A stretch of 64,000 nt of DNA, taken from contig NZ_JACMSF010000033.1 in the NCBI RefSeq assembly GCF_014257025.1, forward strand, positions 1 through 64,000, read 5' to 3'. The notes under the pieces are model-generated. The model did no database searches. It saw nothing but the letters and a program-made list of their open reading frames with translations, and had not been told where the DNA came from. The stretch comes from Streptomyces cupreus. GTDB taxonomy: Bacteria > Actinomycetota > Actinomycetes > Streptomycetales > Streptomycetaceae. The position numbers and the translations under genes are program-made. Positions 1-8,831 of this stretch are shown here, piece after piece. Every line of letters begins with the position of its first letter. The first letter of the stretch is position 1.

Positions 1-171
1 GGTTTTTCCGGCTCTCTGACCACCGTCCTGCGGGCATGCAGAAGGTGACCCCGAGATAGGATCTGACAAGTTGGGTGCTGCCAGGCAAAGGCGCTTGGTT
101 TGCGTCGCTCAGCCTCAAGCAGGAGTACGACTGTACACGGGGCCGCGGAGCGGGTGCAAATCGTTTGGGGG

Positions 172-187
172 TATGGTCTAGACCACT
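172..187. promoter_or_regulatory. DasR-responsive element (dre) upstream of crr
   Basis: The 16 bases TATGGTCTAGACCACT match the DasR operator consensus ACTGGTCTAGACCACT at 14 of 16 positions and contain the full palindromic core TGGTCTAGACCA. The site lies about 117 bases before the crr start. DasR is the GntR-type repressor of aminosugar/chitin metabolism in Streptomyces and is known to control crr-ptsI in S. coelicolor. The match is seen directly; the assignment to DasR follows from family knowledge. Confidence 0.85.
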
Positions 188-303
188 GGACGGCTCCTCT
201 TCACGCGGAACCGGTAGTTCACATGACATACCCTGCTCAACAGTGCGCCGTCCGGTACAGGCAGTGACGGCCCATTTGAATCTCCACCCCTGGGAGGCTT
301 CCC

Positions 304-753
304 ATGACCACCGTGACGTCCCCGCTGGCAGGACGCGCCATCGGACTGGCGGCAGTGCCGGATCCGGTCTTCTCCGGAGCCATGGTCGGCCCGGGCACAG
401 CGATCGACCCCGTCCGCGAGCCTTCCGAGGCCGTATCCCCGGTGGACGGGGTCATCGTTTCCCTCCACCCGCACGCGTTCGTAGTAGTGGACGACCAGGG
501 CCATGGCGTGCTCACCCACCTGGGCATCGACACCGTGCAGCTCAACGGCGAGGGCTTCGAGCTGCTCGTGAACAAGGGCGACACCGTGACCCGTGGTCAG
601 GGCGTGGTGCGCTGGGACCCGACCGCCGTCGAGGCCGCCGGAAAGTCCCCGGTGTGCCCGATCGTCGCTCTTGAGGCCACCGCCGAGGCTCTTGCCGATC
701 TCCGTGACGAGGGCGATGTGAAGGCCGGCGACAGCCTCTTCCTCTGGAAGTGA
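304..753 (+). CDS. crr: PTS glucose/GlcNAc-type EIIA component (Crr)
   Basis: This cytoplasmic phosphocarrier accepts phosphate from HPr and passes it to EIIB domains of sugar permeases; in Streptomyces it serves N-acetylglucosamine and other PTS sugars. The 149 residues fit a stand-alone EIIA-Glc domain. The two conserved histidines are visible as His57 (PHAF) and His72 (LTHLGIDT, the phosphorylated one), followed by the NKGDTV motif. A GGGAGG ribosome-binding site precedes the ATG. It is 78 bases upstream of ptsI, in the same direction, and both sit behind a dre site. No HPr or EIIC gene is in the window. Confidence 0.97.
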   Translation: MTTVTSPLAGRAIGLAAVPDPVFSGAMVGPGTAIDPVREPSEAVSPVDGVIVSLHPHAFVVVDDQGHGVLTHLGIDTVQLNGEGFELLVNKGDTVTRGQGVVRWDPTAVEAAGKSPVCPIVALEATAEALADLRDEGDVKAGDSLFLWK

Positions 754-831
754 CGTCAGCGCCGTCCATGACGGCAAGTAGGGACAACCACCGCGGCGGC
801 GGGACCCGCCACACTAACGGAGACGGGTGAG

Positions 832-2502
832 ATGGAGACAACGCTGCGAGGCGTCGGCGTGAGCCACGGTGTGGCGATCGGCGAGGTTCGGCACATGGGA
901 ACGGCGGTCCTCGAACCGCCGGCCAAGCAGATTCCGGCGGAGGAGGCGGAGCGTGAACAGGGGCGCGCCCGCAAGGCCGTGGAGGCTGTGGCAGCCGACC
1001 TGATTGCGCGCGGCAATCTGGCGGGGGGCGAAGCCCAGGCGGTTCTTGAGGCCCAGGCCATGATGGCCCAGGATCCCGAGCTGATGGCGGACGTGGAGCG
1101 CCGTATCGCCGTCGGCAGCACCGCGGAGCGCGCGGTGTACGACGCCTTCGCCGCGTATCGCGAGCTGTTGGCGAGTGCCGGGGAGTACCTGGCCGGCCGG
1201 GTGGCCGACCTCGACGACGTGCGGAATCGTATCGTCGCCCGTCTTCTCGGGGTGCCGATGCCGGGCGTCCCGGACAGCGACGAGCCTTACGTCCTTGTGG
1301 CCCGGGACCTCGCACCGGCGGACACGGCACTGCTGGATCCGACCCTGGTGCTCGGCTTTGTCACCGAGGAGGGCGGACCGACCAGCCACAGCGCGATCCT
1401 GGCGCGGGCTCTCGGTGTTCCGGCCGTCGTGGCGCTGCCCGGTGTCGGTGAGCTCGCCGAGGGCACGATGATCGCTGTCGACGGCAGCACCGGCGAGATC
1501 TTCGTGAACCCCAGCGAGGAGAAGAGGGGACAGCTGGAGGCCGCGGCCGCCGAGCGCAAGGCCGCGCTGGCGGCCTCGACCGGTCCGGGCGCCACAGCCG
1601 ACGGCCACAAGGTGCCGCTGCTGGCCAACGTGGGTGGCCCGTCGGACGTGCCGGCCGCGGTCGAGGCCGGTGCCGAGGGTGTCGGTCTGTTCCGTACCGA
1701 GTTCCTCTTCCTCGATGACAGCAAGAACGCGCCGTCGGAGGAGAAGCAGGTCGAGGCCTACCGTCAGGTGCTTGAGGCCTTCCCCGAGGGCCGTGTCGTC
1801 GTGCGAGTGCTGGACGCGGGCGCGGACAAGCCGCTGGACTTCCTCACTCCGGCCGACGAGCCGAACCCGGCGCTGGGCGTGCGCGGCCTGCGGACGCTGC
1901 TCGACCACCCGGAGATTCTGCGCACCCAGCTGACGGCGCTCGCCAAGGCGGCCGAGGGTGTGCCGGTCTACCTTGAGGTCATGGCCCCGATGGTGGCCGA
2001 CCGTGCCGACGCCAAGGCGTTCGCGGACGCCTGCCGTGCCGCCGGACTTCGGGCGAAGTTCGGCGCGATGGTGGAGATCCCGTCGGCGGCGCTGCGGGCG
2101 CGCTCGATCCTTCAGGAGGTCGAGTTCCTGTCCCTGGGCACCAACGACCTCGCCCAGTACACGTTCGCCGCCGACCGTCAGGTGGGCGCGGTGTCCCGTC
2201 TGCAGGACCCGTGGCAGCCGGCGCTGCTGGACCTGGTGGCGCTGTCCGCGGAGGCGGCGAAGGCGGAGGGCAAGAGCTGTGGTGTCTGCGGTGAGGCGGC
2301 GTCCGACCCGCTGCTCGCGTGTGTGCTGACGGGTCTGGGTGTCACCTCCCTTTCCATGGGTGCGGCGTCGATTCCTTATGTGCGGGCGACCCTCGCGAAG
2401 TACACGCTGGCTCAGTGCGAGCGCGCCGCGGCGGCCGCGCGGGCGGCGGACAGCGCCGAGGAGGCACGCAGCGCGGCTCAGGCCGTGCTGTCCGGCGAGT
2501 AG
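832..2502 (+). CDS. ptsI: Phosphoenolpyruvate-protein phosphotransferase (EI)
   Basis: Enzyme I starts the PTS phosphorelay by taking phosphate from PEP and passing it to HPr. The 556 residues match the usual EI length. The N-terminal HPr-binding domain is followed by the swivelling phosphohistidine motif GGPTSHSAILAR with His186, then the PEP-binding barrel containing LFRTEFLFLD, and a C-terminal GVCGEAASDP motif carrying the catalytic cysteine. It lies downstream of crr with a likely shared dre-controlled promoter. A strong hairpin follows the stop codon. Nothing is missing or unusual. Confidence 0.97.
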   Translation: METTLRGVGVSHGVAIGEVRHMGTAVLEPPAKQIPAEEAEREQGRARKAVEAVAADLIARGNLAGGEAQAVLEAQAMMAQDPELMADVERRIAVGSTAERAVYDAFAAYRELLASAGEYLAGRVADLDDVRNRIVARLLGVPMPGVPDSDEPYVLVARDLAPADTALLDPTLVLGFVTEEGGPTSHSAILARALGVPAVVALPGVGELAEGTMIAVDGSTGEIFVNPSEEKRGQLEAAAAERKAALAASTGPGATADGHKVPLLANVGGPSDVPAAVEAGAEGVGLFRTEFLFLDDSKNAPSEEKQVEAYRQVLEAFPEGRVVVRVLDAGADKPLDFLTPADEPNPALGVRGLRTLLDHPEILRTQLTALAKAAEGVPVYLEVMAPMVADRADAKAFADACRAAGLRAKFGAMVEIPSAALRARSILQEVEFLSLGTNDLAQYTFAADRQVGAVSRLQDPWQPALLDLVALSAEAAKAEGKSCGVCGEAASDPLLACVLTGLGVTSLSMGAASIPYVRATLAKYTLAQCERAAAAARAADSAEEARSAAQAVLSGE

Positions 2503-2531
2503 TCGGTCCTGGGCGCCATTCGCCTGGTCTT

Positions 2532-2569
2532 GGGAGGGGCGCTCCACCTTCGGGTGGGGCGCCCCTCCC
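2532..2569 (+). terminator. Hairpin terminator after ptsI
   Basis: A 17-base-pair stem with one G-T wobble and a TTCG tetraloop (left arm 2532-2548, right arm 2553-2569) lies 30 bases past the ptsI stop and just beyond the stop of the convergent gene at 2574. There is no long T tract, as usual for Streptomyces. It could serve both strands. Confidence 0.8.
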
Positions 2570-2573
2570 GCGT

Positions 2574-3467
2574 TCAGTGGGTGTGTCCGGAGGCTGCTCC
2601 CGCTTCTCCGAGGTCCGGCGGGACGGTGTAGTCGACGCCTGACTCCGGGGAGATGAGATCGCCGGACTCGATGTCGGTGCAGTAGGCGTCGAAGACCTCG
2701 CCCGCGGTGAGGGGTTCGAGGCCGTCTCCGCGCAGGCGCCAGCCGTAGATGGTGTCGGTGGTGCCGGGTGTACTGGTGCGCATGACGAGTCCGCCGGGGC
2801 TGTGGGTGGCGATGCCGAGGGCCAGGACCGTGGTGAATTCGAGGGCTTCGGCCTCGTCGAGTTCTGTGGTGCCGCTCGTGTCCTCGTCGGCGTGCAGGAC
2901 GGAGACCAGTGCTTCTGGTGTGCCGGAGACGCTGCAGACGAGATGTCGGTGGCCGGGCCCGGCGGTGTCGAGGATGCGGACGAGCAGGGACGAGGCCCGG
3001 GCGAAGGCGGCACGGCCGATGTCCTCGCCACAGGTGGCGCATGCGCCCAGGCGGGCCAGGAGGGTGGATGCATACTCCCAGGTGGCCTGGCGGACGGCCT
3101 CGTCGATGAGGTCCGGGACGAGGTCGGCCAGGGGCTGGCCGTCGTAGGGAAGGCTGGGGCCTGTGGTCGCGAGTGCGGCGGTGAAGCGTGTGCGGCTGGA
3201 CGCGATGTCGGGGTCCAGGCCGGTGTCCGCGCAGAATTCGGCGTACTCCTGGGGGTCGAAGAGGGCCACTGTCGTGTGGCTGCCCTGGGAGGCTCGGGTT
3301 TTGAGGAGGGCCTCGACCTGTTGGAGGTAGGTCGTGTGGTCGTCGAAGGCGAAGCTGCGATAGCGCCGCATGGCGCGGAAGTCGTACTCGTCGGTGAGCA
3401 GGCCGATGGTGCCGGCGATTTCGCGGCGCAGGACGCGTCGCATGGTCTGGTGGTCGGTGTGCGCCAT
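2574..3467 (-). CDS. Conserved actinobacterial protein of unknown function
   Basis: I do not recognise a characterised family. The 297-residue protein is soluble, acidic and without signal peptide or membrane segments. A CxxC pair (ACATCGEDIG, middle of the protein) may bind metal or be redox active. The start at 3467 (MAHTDHQ) is preferred over an upstream in-frame ATG at 3488 because GGGGGA lies about five bases before it. It stands alone between ptsI (convergent) and the acetoacetyl-CoA synthetase gene (same strand, separated by a terminator). Confidence 0.85.
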   Translation of the reverse strand: MAHTDHQTMRRVLRREIAGTIGLLTDEYDFRAMRRYRSFAFDDHTTYLQQVEALLKTRASQGSHTTVALFDPQEYAEFCADTGLDPDIASSRTRFTAALATTGPSLPYDGQPLADLVPDLIDEAVRQATWEYASTLLARLGACATCGEDIGRAAFARASSLLVRILDTAGPGHRHLVCSVSGTPEALVSVLHADEDTSGTTELDEAEALEFTTVLALGIATHSPGGLVMRTSTPGTTDTIYGWRLRGDGLEPLTAGEVFDAYCTDIESGDLISPESGVDYTVPPDLGEAGAASGHTH

Positions 3468-3534
3468 GTTTTCCCCCTGTGCGTGCACGGTCGATCAATG
3501 CTCACTCACGGTAACCGGCGGCACTGACAATGGG

Positions 3535-3579
3535 CCTGGCCTCGGACTTTGCCGTCTTGCTCGGCGGTCCGAGGCCAGG
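3535..3579 (-). terminator. Hairpin terminator after the acetoacetyl-CoA synthetase gene
   Basis: A perfect 12-base-pair inverted repeat (3535-3546 with 3568-3579, 21-base loop) begins 26 bases beyond the stop of the minus-strand synthetase gene. Confidence 0.65.
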
Positions 3580-3605
3580 TTGCGGGGTGTTCCGGTGCGG
3601 GTCGG

Positions 3606-5573
3606 TCAGGCCCGCTTGCGGGCGAGTTCCTCGTAGAAGTGCAGGAGGTCGAGGTTGTCGATGGAGCCCGGGTTGACGGCCTTGTCCAAGGGGGTGCCCT
3701 GGAGGAGGCGCTTGACGGGGACCTCGATGCGCTTGCCGGTGAGGGTGTGTGGGACGCCCGGTACCTCGATGACCTCGTCGGGGACGTGGCGTGGTGAGAG
3801 GTGTTCCCGGATGGTCTGCTTGATGCGGTTGAGCAGGGCCTCGTCGAGGACCGCGCCGGGAGCCAGGTGGACGAAGAGCGGCATCCAGTAGCCGCCGTCG
3901 GGCTGTTCGATGCCGACGACGAGGGATTCCTTGATCTCGGGAAGCCGCTCGACGGCTTCGTAGATGTCGGCCGAGCCCATTCGGACGCCCTGGCGGTTGA
4001 GCGTGGAGTCGGAGCGGCCGTGGATGACGACCGAGCCGCGTGCGGTGACGGTGATCCAGTCTCCGTGCCGCCAGACGCCGGGGTAGGTGTCGAAGTAGCT
4101 GTCGTGGTAGCGGCTGCCGTCGGGGTCGTTCCAGAAGTGGATCGGCATGGACGGCATCGGGTTGGTGACCACGAGCTCGCCGACCTCGTCGATGAGGGGC
4201 TTACCGCTCGGGTCCCACGACTGCAGGTCGGTGCCCAGGCTGGGGGCCTGGAGCTCTCCGATGTGGACGGGCAGGGTCGGTACGGCTCCCGCGAAGCAGG
4301 AGCAGACATCGGTTCCGCCGCTGACGGAGGCGATCCAGAGGTCCTCGCGGACCTCGTCGTGCAGCCAGCGGAAGCCGTCGGGCGGCAGGGGCGAACCGGT
4401 GGTGGCGACGCACTGCACCTTCGAGAGGTCGAAGTCGCGCCCCGGGTGCACGTCCGCTTTGCGGCAGGCCATGACGTACGCGGCGGAGGTGCCGTAGAGG
4501 GTGGCGCCGGTGCGTTCGGCGACGCGCCACTGGGCGCCGGTGTCCGGGTAGCCGGGGCTGCCGTCGTACAGGACGATCGTGGTGCCGGTCAGGAGGCCGG
4601 AGACGAGGAAGTTCCACATCATCCAGCCGGTCGAGGTGTACCAGAAGAAGGTGTCCTCGCGGCCGAGGTCGCAGTGCAGGCCGAGCTGCTTGAGGTGCTC
4701 GACGAGGATGCCGCCCTGGGACTGGACGATGGCCTTGGGCAGACCGGTGGTGCCGGACGAGTAGAGCACCCACAGGGGGTGGTCGAAGGGCACCTGCTCG
4801 AAGACGGGTTCGATGTCGGCGCTGGTGAGGGCCGACCATTCCACGGCGCCGTCGGGTGCCTCGGTGCCGAGGAGCGGGATGTGGACGACGGCACGCAGGG
4901 TGGGCAGTTCGCTGCGCAGTTCTGCGACGGTGTCGCGGCGGTCGTGTTCCTTGCCGCCGTAGCGGTAGCCGTCGACGGTGAACAGGACGACCGGTTCGAC
5001 CTGCTGGAAACGGTCGAGGACGCTGCGGGCGCCGAAGTCGGGAGCGCAGGAGGTCCATACGCCGCCCACGGCGGCCGTGGCGAGGAGGGCGACGACGGCC
5101 TGCGGGATGTTCGGGAGGTAGCCGCTGACACGGTCTCCGGGGCGTACACCGAGCGCGCGCAGTTCGGCGGCGAGGGAGCCGACCTGGCGGCGCAGTTCGG
5201 CCCAGGTGACCGGGCTCGGTTCGTGGGTCTCGTCGACGTGGAGGAGCGCGGGTTCGTCGGCGCGGGTCGCGGCGGCGCGGAGGGCGTGCTCGGCGTAGTT
5301 CAGGGTTGCCCCGGGGAACCACTGGGCGCCGGGCATCGCGCGGCTGCCCAGCACGCGCGTGTACGGCGTCGAGAACCGTACGTCGAACCACTCGGTGACG
5401 GCTTGCCAGAACGTGTCCAGTTCGTCGACGGACCAGCGGTGCAGTGCCGCGTAGCCGCCTTCGGCCGGTGCTCCGTGGCGTTCCGCCGCCCAGGCCTGGA
5501 ACTTCGTGACCTGTGCGTGGGCGATGCGTTCCGGATCGGGCTGCCAGAGCGGCTCGGGGTTCAGGGTCGACAT
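3606..5573 (-). CDS. Acetoacetyl-CoA synthetase
   Basis: This ANL-superfamily ligase activates acetoacetate with ATP and CoA to acetoacetyl-CoA in the cytoplasm. The 655 residues match the family. Visible motifs are the P-loop-like YSSGTTGLPKAIV, the tryptophan-rich YTSTGWMMWN region typical of acetoacetyl-CoA/acetyl-CoA synthetases, SGGTDVCSCF, HGRSDSTLNRQGVRMG and a C-terminal HTLTGKRIEVPVKRLL carrying the adenylation lysine. The start is the ATG at 5573 (MSTLNPEPLW); the open frame runs much further upstream, but only as antisense to the next gene. It may supply C4 precursors for polyketides or PHB-type metabolism; no partner gene is adjacent. Confidence 0.93.
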   Translation of the reverse strand: MSTLNPEPLWQPDPERIAHAQVTKFQAWAAERHGAPAEGGYAALHRWSVDELDTFWQAVTEWFDVRFSTPYTRVLGSRAMPGAQWFPGATLNYAEHALRAAATRADEPALLHVDETHEPSPVTWAELRRQVGSLAAELRALGVRPGDRVSGYLPNIPQAVVALLATAAVGGVWTSCAPDFGARSVLDRFQQVEPVVLFTVDGYRYGGKEHDRRDTVAELRSELPTLRAVVHIPLLGTEAPDGAVEWSALTSADIEPVFEQVPFDHPLWVLYSSGTTGLPKAIVQSQGGILVEHLKQLGLHCDLGREDTFFWYTSTGWMMWNFLVSGLLTGTTIVLYDGSPGYPDTGAQWRVAERTGATLYGTSAAYVMACRKADVHPGRDFDLSKVQCVATTGSPLPPDGFRWLHDEVREDLWIASVSGGTDVCSCFAGAVPTLPVHIGELQAPSLGTDLQSWDPSGKPLIDEVGELVVTNPMPSMPIHFWNDPDGSRYHDSYFDTYPGVWRHGDWITVTARGSVVIHGRSDSTLNRQGVRMGSADIYEAVERLPEIKESLVVGIEQPDGGYWMPLFVHLAPGAVLDEALLNRIKQTIREHLSPRHVPDEVIEVPGVPHTLTGKRIEVPVKRLLQGTPLDKAVNPGSIDNLDLLHFYEELARKRA

Positions 5574-5786
5574 GGGGCGGCTCCCGGACTGTGCGCGTCG
5601 TGTGCGTCGTCCGCGCACGAGCTGGGGTGTGCGCGTGACGCGGCTGACACGGACGATGCCATGTGATCGACTCCTGCACCAGGGTGCCCCCCACATAGTC
5701 CGTGTCGTGAAGATGTGGTCCCGGCACGGGTGAACGGCAGTTGAACGGCACGCACGCGTGGGGCAGTCAATGGCAGGCTGAGCAGC

Positions 5787-8153
5787 ATGGACGGTCGTGA
5801 CCTGGTGCGTTCGGTGAAGGTGGTCGGTTCTGCGGGGGCGGCCCAGGGGTTGCGTACCGTGCGGGCGGCATGGCGCAGGCGGCGCGCGGACGCCGCCGGG
5901 CTGCCGCCCAGGGGGGCCGAACGCGCGCGTGTGCCCGGTCCCGTGCAGCATGTGGAGCCCGGTCCTGGTGGTGGCGTCCTTCGGTTCAGTCGGACTCTGT
6001 TGCGGATCACGGTGACCGTGAACGGCGCCGTGTTCTGGGGCTGGGACGGGGCGGAGGCGGAGCCGTCGTACGCGCTCGCCGGTCGTTGCCCGGATCCGGA
6101 TCCCCGGGCCGTGCTGGAGCCGGACAAGGACGGCGGCTGGCGGGTGGTGGCCGAACGGGTGACGGTCGTGGTCTCGCGGCACGGTGCCGTGGAGGTGCGG
6201 ACGCCCGGTGGCGTCACCCTGCGCCGTGATCTGCCGCCTCGGTGGTGGGAGCCGGTGGAGGGGGGCCCGGCGCGCTGGATGCAGCGCTCGGAAGTGGCCG
6301 CGGACGCGCGTTTCTTCGGGCTCGGCGGGCGGGCGTCGGGGCCCCGGCTGCGGGACGGAACGTACCGGCTGTGGAACACCGACCCCGGGCGGGCGTTCGG
6401 GCCGGACGACGATCCGCTGTACATCACGATGCCGGTGCAGATGGTGGTGGCCGACGCGGCCACGCATCTGGTGTTCCACGACACCTCGTGGGACGGCACG
6501 GTGACGTTGCGGGAGGGCGAGGAGGGGGCCGGTTCCGGGCACGACCGGGCGGGGACGTGCGAGGTGCGGATGGAGGGCGGGCCGCTGCGCTGCTGGGTCA
6601 TGGTGGGCACTCCCGCGCGCGTGCTGCTCACCTGGGCTTCGCTGACGGGGGCGCCGGCTCTGCCGCCCGCGTGGGCGCTCGGGCACCATCACGCGCGGTG
6701 GGGCTTCGGCAGCGAGCAGGAAGTGCGGAGGATCGTGGCGGGGTATCTGGAGCGCGGGCTGCCTCTGGACGCGGTCCACCTGGACATCGACCACTATGAC
6801 GGCCATCAGGTGTTCACCGTCGATCATGACCGCTTCCCCAAGCTGCCCCAGCTCGCCGAGGAGCTGCGACGGGACGGGGTCCGGCTGGTGTCGATCGTCG
6901 ACCCGGCGGTCAAGGCCGCTCCGGGCAATGCGGTGTACGACAGCGGGAGGGCGGTGGACGCGTTCGTGCGGGATGCCTCCGGCCGCCTGGTCGAGGGAGT
7001 CGTCTGGCCGGGGGAAGCGGTGTTTCCGGACTTCACGCACGCGCGTGTGCGTGAGTGGTGGGGCGGGCTCTACGAGGAACGGCTGGCGCAGGGGTTCGCG
7101 GGCTTCTGGCACGACATGAACGAACCCACGTCGTTCACCGCGTTCGGGGAGTCGACGTTGCCGCGTTCCGCCCGGCATTCCCTGGAGGGGCGGGGCGGCG
7201 ACCATCGCGAGGCGCACAACGTCTACGCGCTGTGCATGGCAAGGGCGGGGTACGAGGGACTGCGCGAACTGGCGCCCCTTGAGCGGCCCTTCGTCTTCTC
7301 CCGTTCCGGGTGGGCCGGTCTCCAGCGCTACGGCGGGACGTGGTCGGGCGACGTGGCGACGGGGTGGCCGGGGCTGCGCGCCTCGCTGTCGCTGGTGATG
7401 GGGCTCGGGCTGTGCGGGGTGCCGTACTCGGGGCCGGATGTGGGGGGATTCGACGGGAGTCCGTCTGCCGAGCTGTATTTGCGGTGGTTCCAACTGGGCG
7501 CGTATCTGCCGCTGTTCCGTACGCACGCGAGTCTGCGGGCGGGGCGCAGGGAACCGTGGGAGTTCGGCCTCGATGTGTTGGAGCACGCACGCGTGGCGCT
7601 CCTGGAGCGCCGGCGGCTGCTGCCGTATTTCCTGACGCTGGCGCATCTGGCTCGGCGTACCGGGGCGCCCTATGTGCGGCCGCTCTGGTGGGGCGCCCCT
7701 GAGGACCGGGCCTTGCGTGACTGCGAGGACGCGTTCCTGTTGGGTGACTGTCTGCTGGTGGCTCCGGTCCTCGATCCGGGCGCGGACCGGCGTGCGGTGC
7801 AGTTGCCGCGGGGGCGGTGGTACAACACGGCGACGGAGCGTGTGCACGAGGGGCCGGGGCAGGTGCTGGTCGACGCACCGCTGTCCCGTATCCCGGTGCT
7901 CGCGCGCGCGGGTGCCGTCATGCCCGTGCGTGGGGAGGACGGCGGACTGGAGCTGGAGGTGTGGGCGCCGCCTCGGGGCAGGACCGGGGGTGGGCTGGTC
8001 GTGCCGGACGCGGGCGACGGCTGGGACGAACCGGAGGTCGAGCGGTACGTCGCCCGCTGGGAGGGCCGGCAGGTGGTCGTGGAGCGGGAGGGTGAGGGCG
8101 GCGTGAGTGAGCCGCCCTACCCGGTGCGGCTGCGAGGGCTCGGGCGGGCCTGA
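5787..8153 (+). CDS. Glycoside hydrolase family 31 (alpha-glucosidase/xylosidase-like)
   Basis: A 788-residue GH31 enzyme, probably intracellular because no signal peptide is seen. The nucleophile motif WHDMNEP places the catalytic Asp at residue 443 and the acid/base motif GTWSGDVATGW at Asp522. Other landmarks are the N-terminal galactose-mutarotase-like beta domain and the loop HLDIDHYDGHQVFTVD. Family members release alpha-linked glucose or xylose from oligosaccharides; the exact substrate cannot be read from sequence. It is convergent with the Nudix gene (2 bases between stops) and diverges from the acetoacetyl-CoA synthetase gene over 213 bases. Confidence 0.92.
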   Translation: MDGRDLVRSVKVVGSAGAAQGLRTVRAAWRRRRADAAGLPPRGAERARVPGPVQHVEPGPGGGVLRFSRTLLRITVTVNGAVFWGWDGAEAEPSYALAGRCPDPDPRAVLEPDKDGGWRVVAERVTVVVSRHGAVEVRTPGGVTLRRDLPPRWWEPVEGGPARWMQRSEVAADARFFGLGGRASGPRLRDGTYRLWNTDPGRAFGPDDDPLYITMPVQMVVADAATHLVFHDTSWDGTVTLREGEEGAGSGHDRAGTCEVRMEGGPLRCWVMVGTPARVLLTWASLTGAPALPPAWALGHHHARWGFGSEQEVRRIVAGYLERGLPLDAVHLDIDHYDGHQVFTVDHDRFPKLPQLAEELRRDGVRLVSIVDPAVKAAPGNAVYDSGRAVDAFVRDASGRLVEGVVWPGEAVFPDFTHARVREWWGGLYEERLAQGFAGFWHDMNEPTSFTAFGESTLPRSARHSLEGRGGDHREAHNVYALCMARAGYEGLRELAPLERPFVFSRSGWAGLQRYGGTWSGDVATGWPGLRASLSLVMGLGLCGVPYSGPDVGGFDGSPSAELYLRWFQLGAYLPLFRTHASLRAGRREPWEFGLDVLEHARVALLERRRLLPYFLTLAHLARRTGAPYVRPLWWGAPEDRALRDCEDAFLLGDCLLVAPVLDPGADRRAVQLPRGRWYNTATERVHEGPGQVLVDAPLSRIPVLARAGAVMPVRGEDGGLELEVWAPPRGRTGGGLVVPDAGDGWDEPEVERYVARWEGRQVVVEREGEGGVSEPPYPVRLRGLGRA

Positions 8154-8155
8154 GC

Positions 8156-8692
8156 TCAGATGTAGCGGCCCTCGAACCAGGCCCGTACGGCCACGGTGTG
8201 CAGGGGGAAGGCGAGCTCCTCGGGGCGGCGCAGGAGGTGCCAGCCCTCCGTCTCGTCCGTCCGTGCGGACGCCGGGAGGTTGTCGGCCGGCCGTTCCGGG
8301 AGCAGCCCGAACAGCAGCAGATGGCCGTCGGGCGAGCTCATCGCGTCCACGAGCCGTACCTCCCGGGCGGCGGCGTCGATGCCGGTCTCTTCCTTGAGTT
8401 CGCGGACGACGGCCTGCCGCCAGTCCTCGCGGTCGTCGATGTAGCCGCCGGGCAGTGCGATGCCCCCGCGCGCGGGAGCGACCGTGCGGGTGATGACGAC
8501 CAGGGCGGTGCCCTTCGTGTCGTACACGGGCTGGAGCGCGACGGCGACCGGGAGCGGATTGCGGTAGGCGAGGGTGCCGCAGACCGGGCAGGTGCGGGGC
8601 CAGCCGGTGACGCCCTCTCCATAGGGCGCTCCGCAGCTCGAACAATGGGAGCCGAGCGCGGAGTTGGCGTTGGAGTGTTGAGTTTCGGACAC
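8156..8692 (-). CDS. Nudix hydrolase with N-terminal zinc ribbon
   Basis: The 178-residue protein has an N-terminal zinc ribbon (two Cys pairs, CSSC and CPVC, residues about 18-38) and a complete Nudix box matching Gx5Ex7REUxEExGU, with REL-KEETGI at its end. Zinc-ribbon Nudix proteins are often NUDT22/NudC-like or ADP-ribose/NAD-type pyrophosphatases; the substrate is not predictable here. It diverges from the OB-fold gene across 139 bases that hold a strong palindrome. Confidence 0.9.
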   Translation of the reverse strand: MSETQHSNANSALGSHCSSCGAPYGEGVTGWPRTCPVCGTLAYRNPLPVAVALQPVYDTKGTALVVITRTVAPARGGIALPGGYIDDREDWRQAVVRELKEETGIDAAAREVRLVDAMSSPDGHLLLFGLLPERPADNLPASARTDETEGWHLLRRPEELAFPLHTVAVRAWFEGRYI

Positions 8693-8794
8693 GCGGCGGA
8701 CTGTAGCCGATCACGGGAAGGACGTCTTCCGGGGGGCGGGCGATGCACCGTGGTGGAGGGACCGGTGCCCATTCCCGGATGCTCGTGGCACACT

Positions 8795-8811
8795 TCTGAC
8801 GTTTCGTCAGA
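8795..8811. promoter_or_regulatory. Candidate operator, palindrome TCTGACG-TTT-CGTCAGA
   Basis: A perfect 7-base-arm inverted repeat with a 3-base centre lies 20 bases before the TTG start of the OB-fold/thiolase pair and 102 bases before the Nudix gene. Its length and shape suit a TetR-family dimer. The repeat is direct observation; its role is inference, and no cognate regulator gene is adjacent. Confidence 0.55.
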
Positions 8812-8831
8812 TCTGTTTCCGGGGAGGGGTT

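Noticed and set aside
75..777. Open frames around crr on both strands
   Set aside because: They overlap the unambiguous crr gene and have arginine/proline-rich, non-protein-like translations.
3606..8714. A 1702-codon open frame on the minus strand, seemingly joining the acetoacetyl-CoA synthetase to upstream sequence
   Set aside because: Only the part from 5573 down looks like a protein. The rest is antisense to the GH31 gene and stays open because stop codons are rare in 70+ percent GC DNA.
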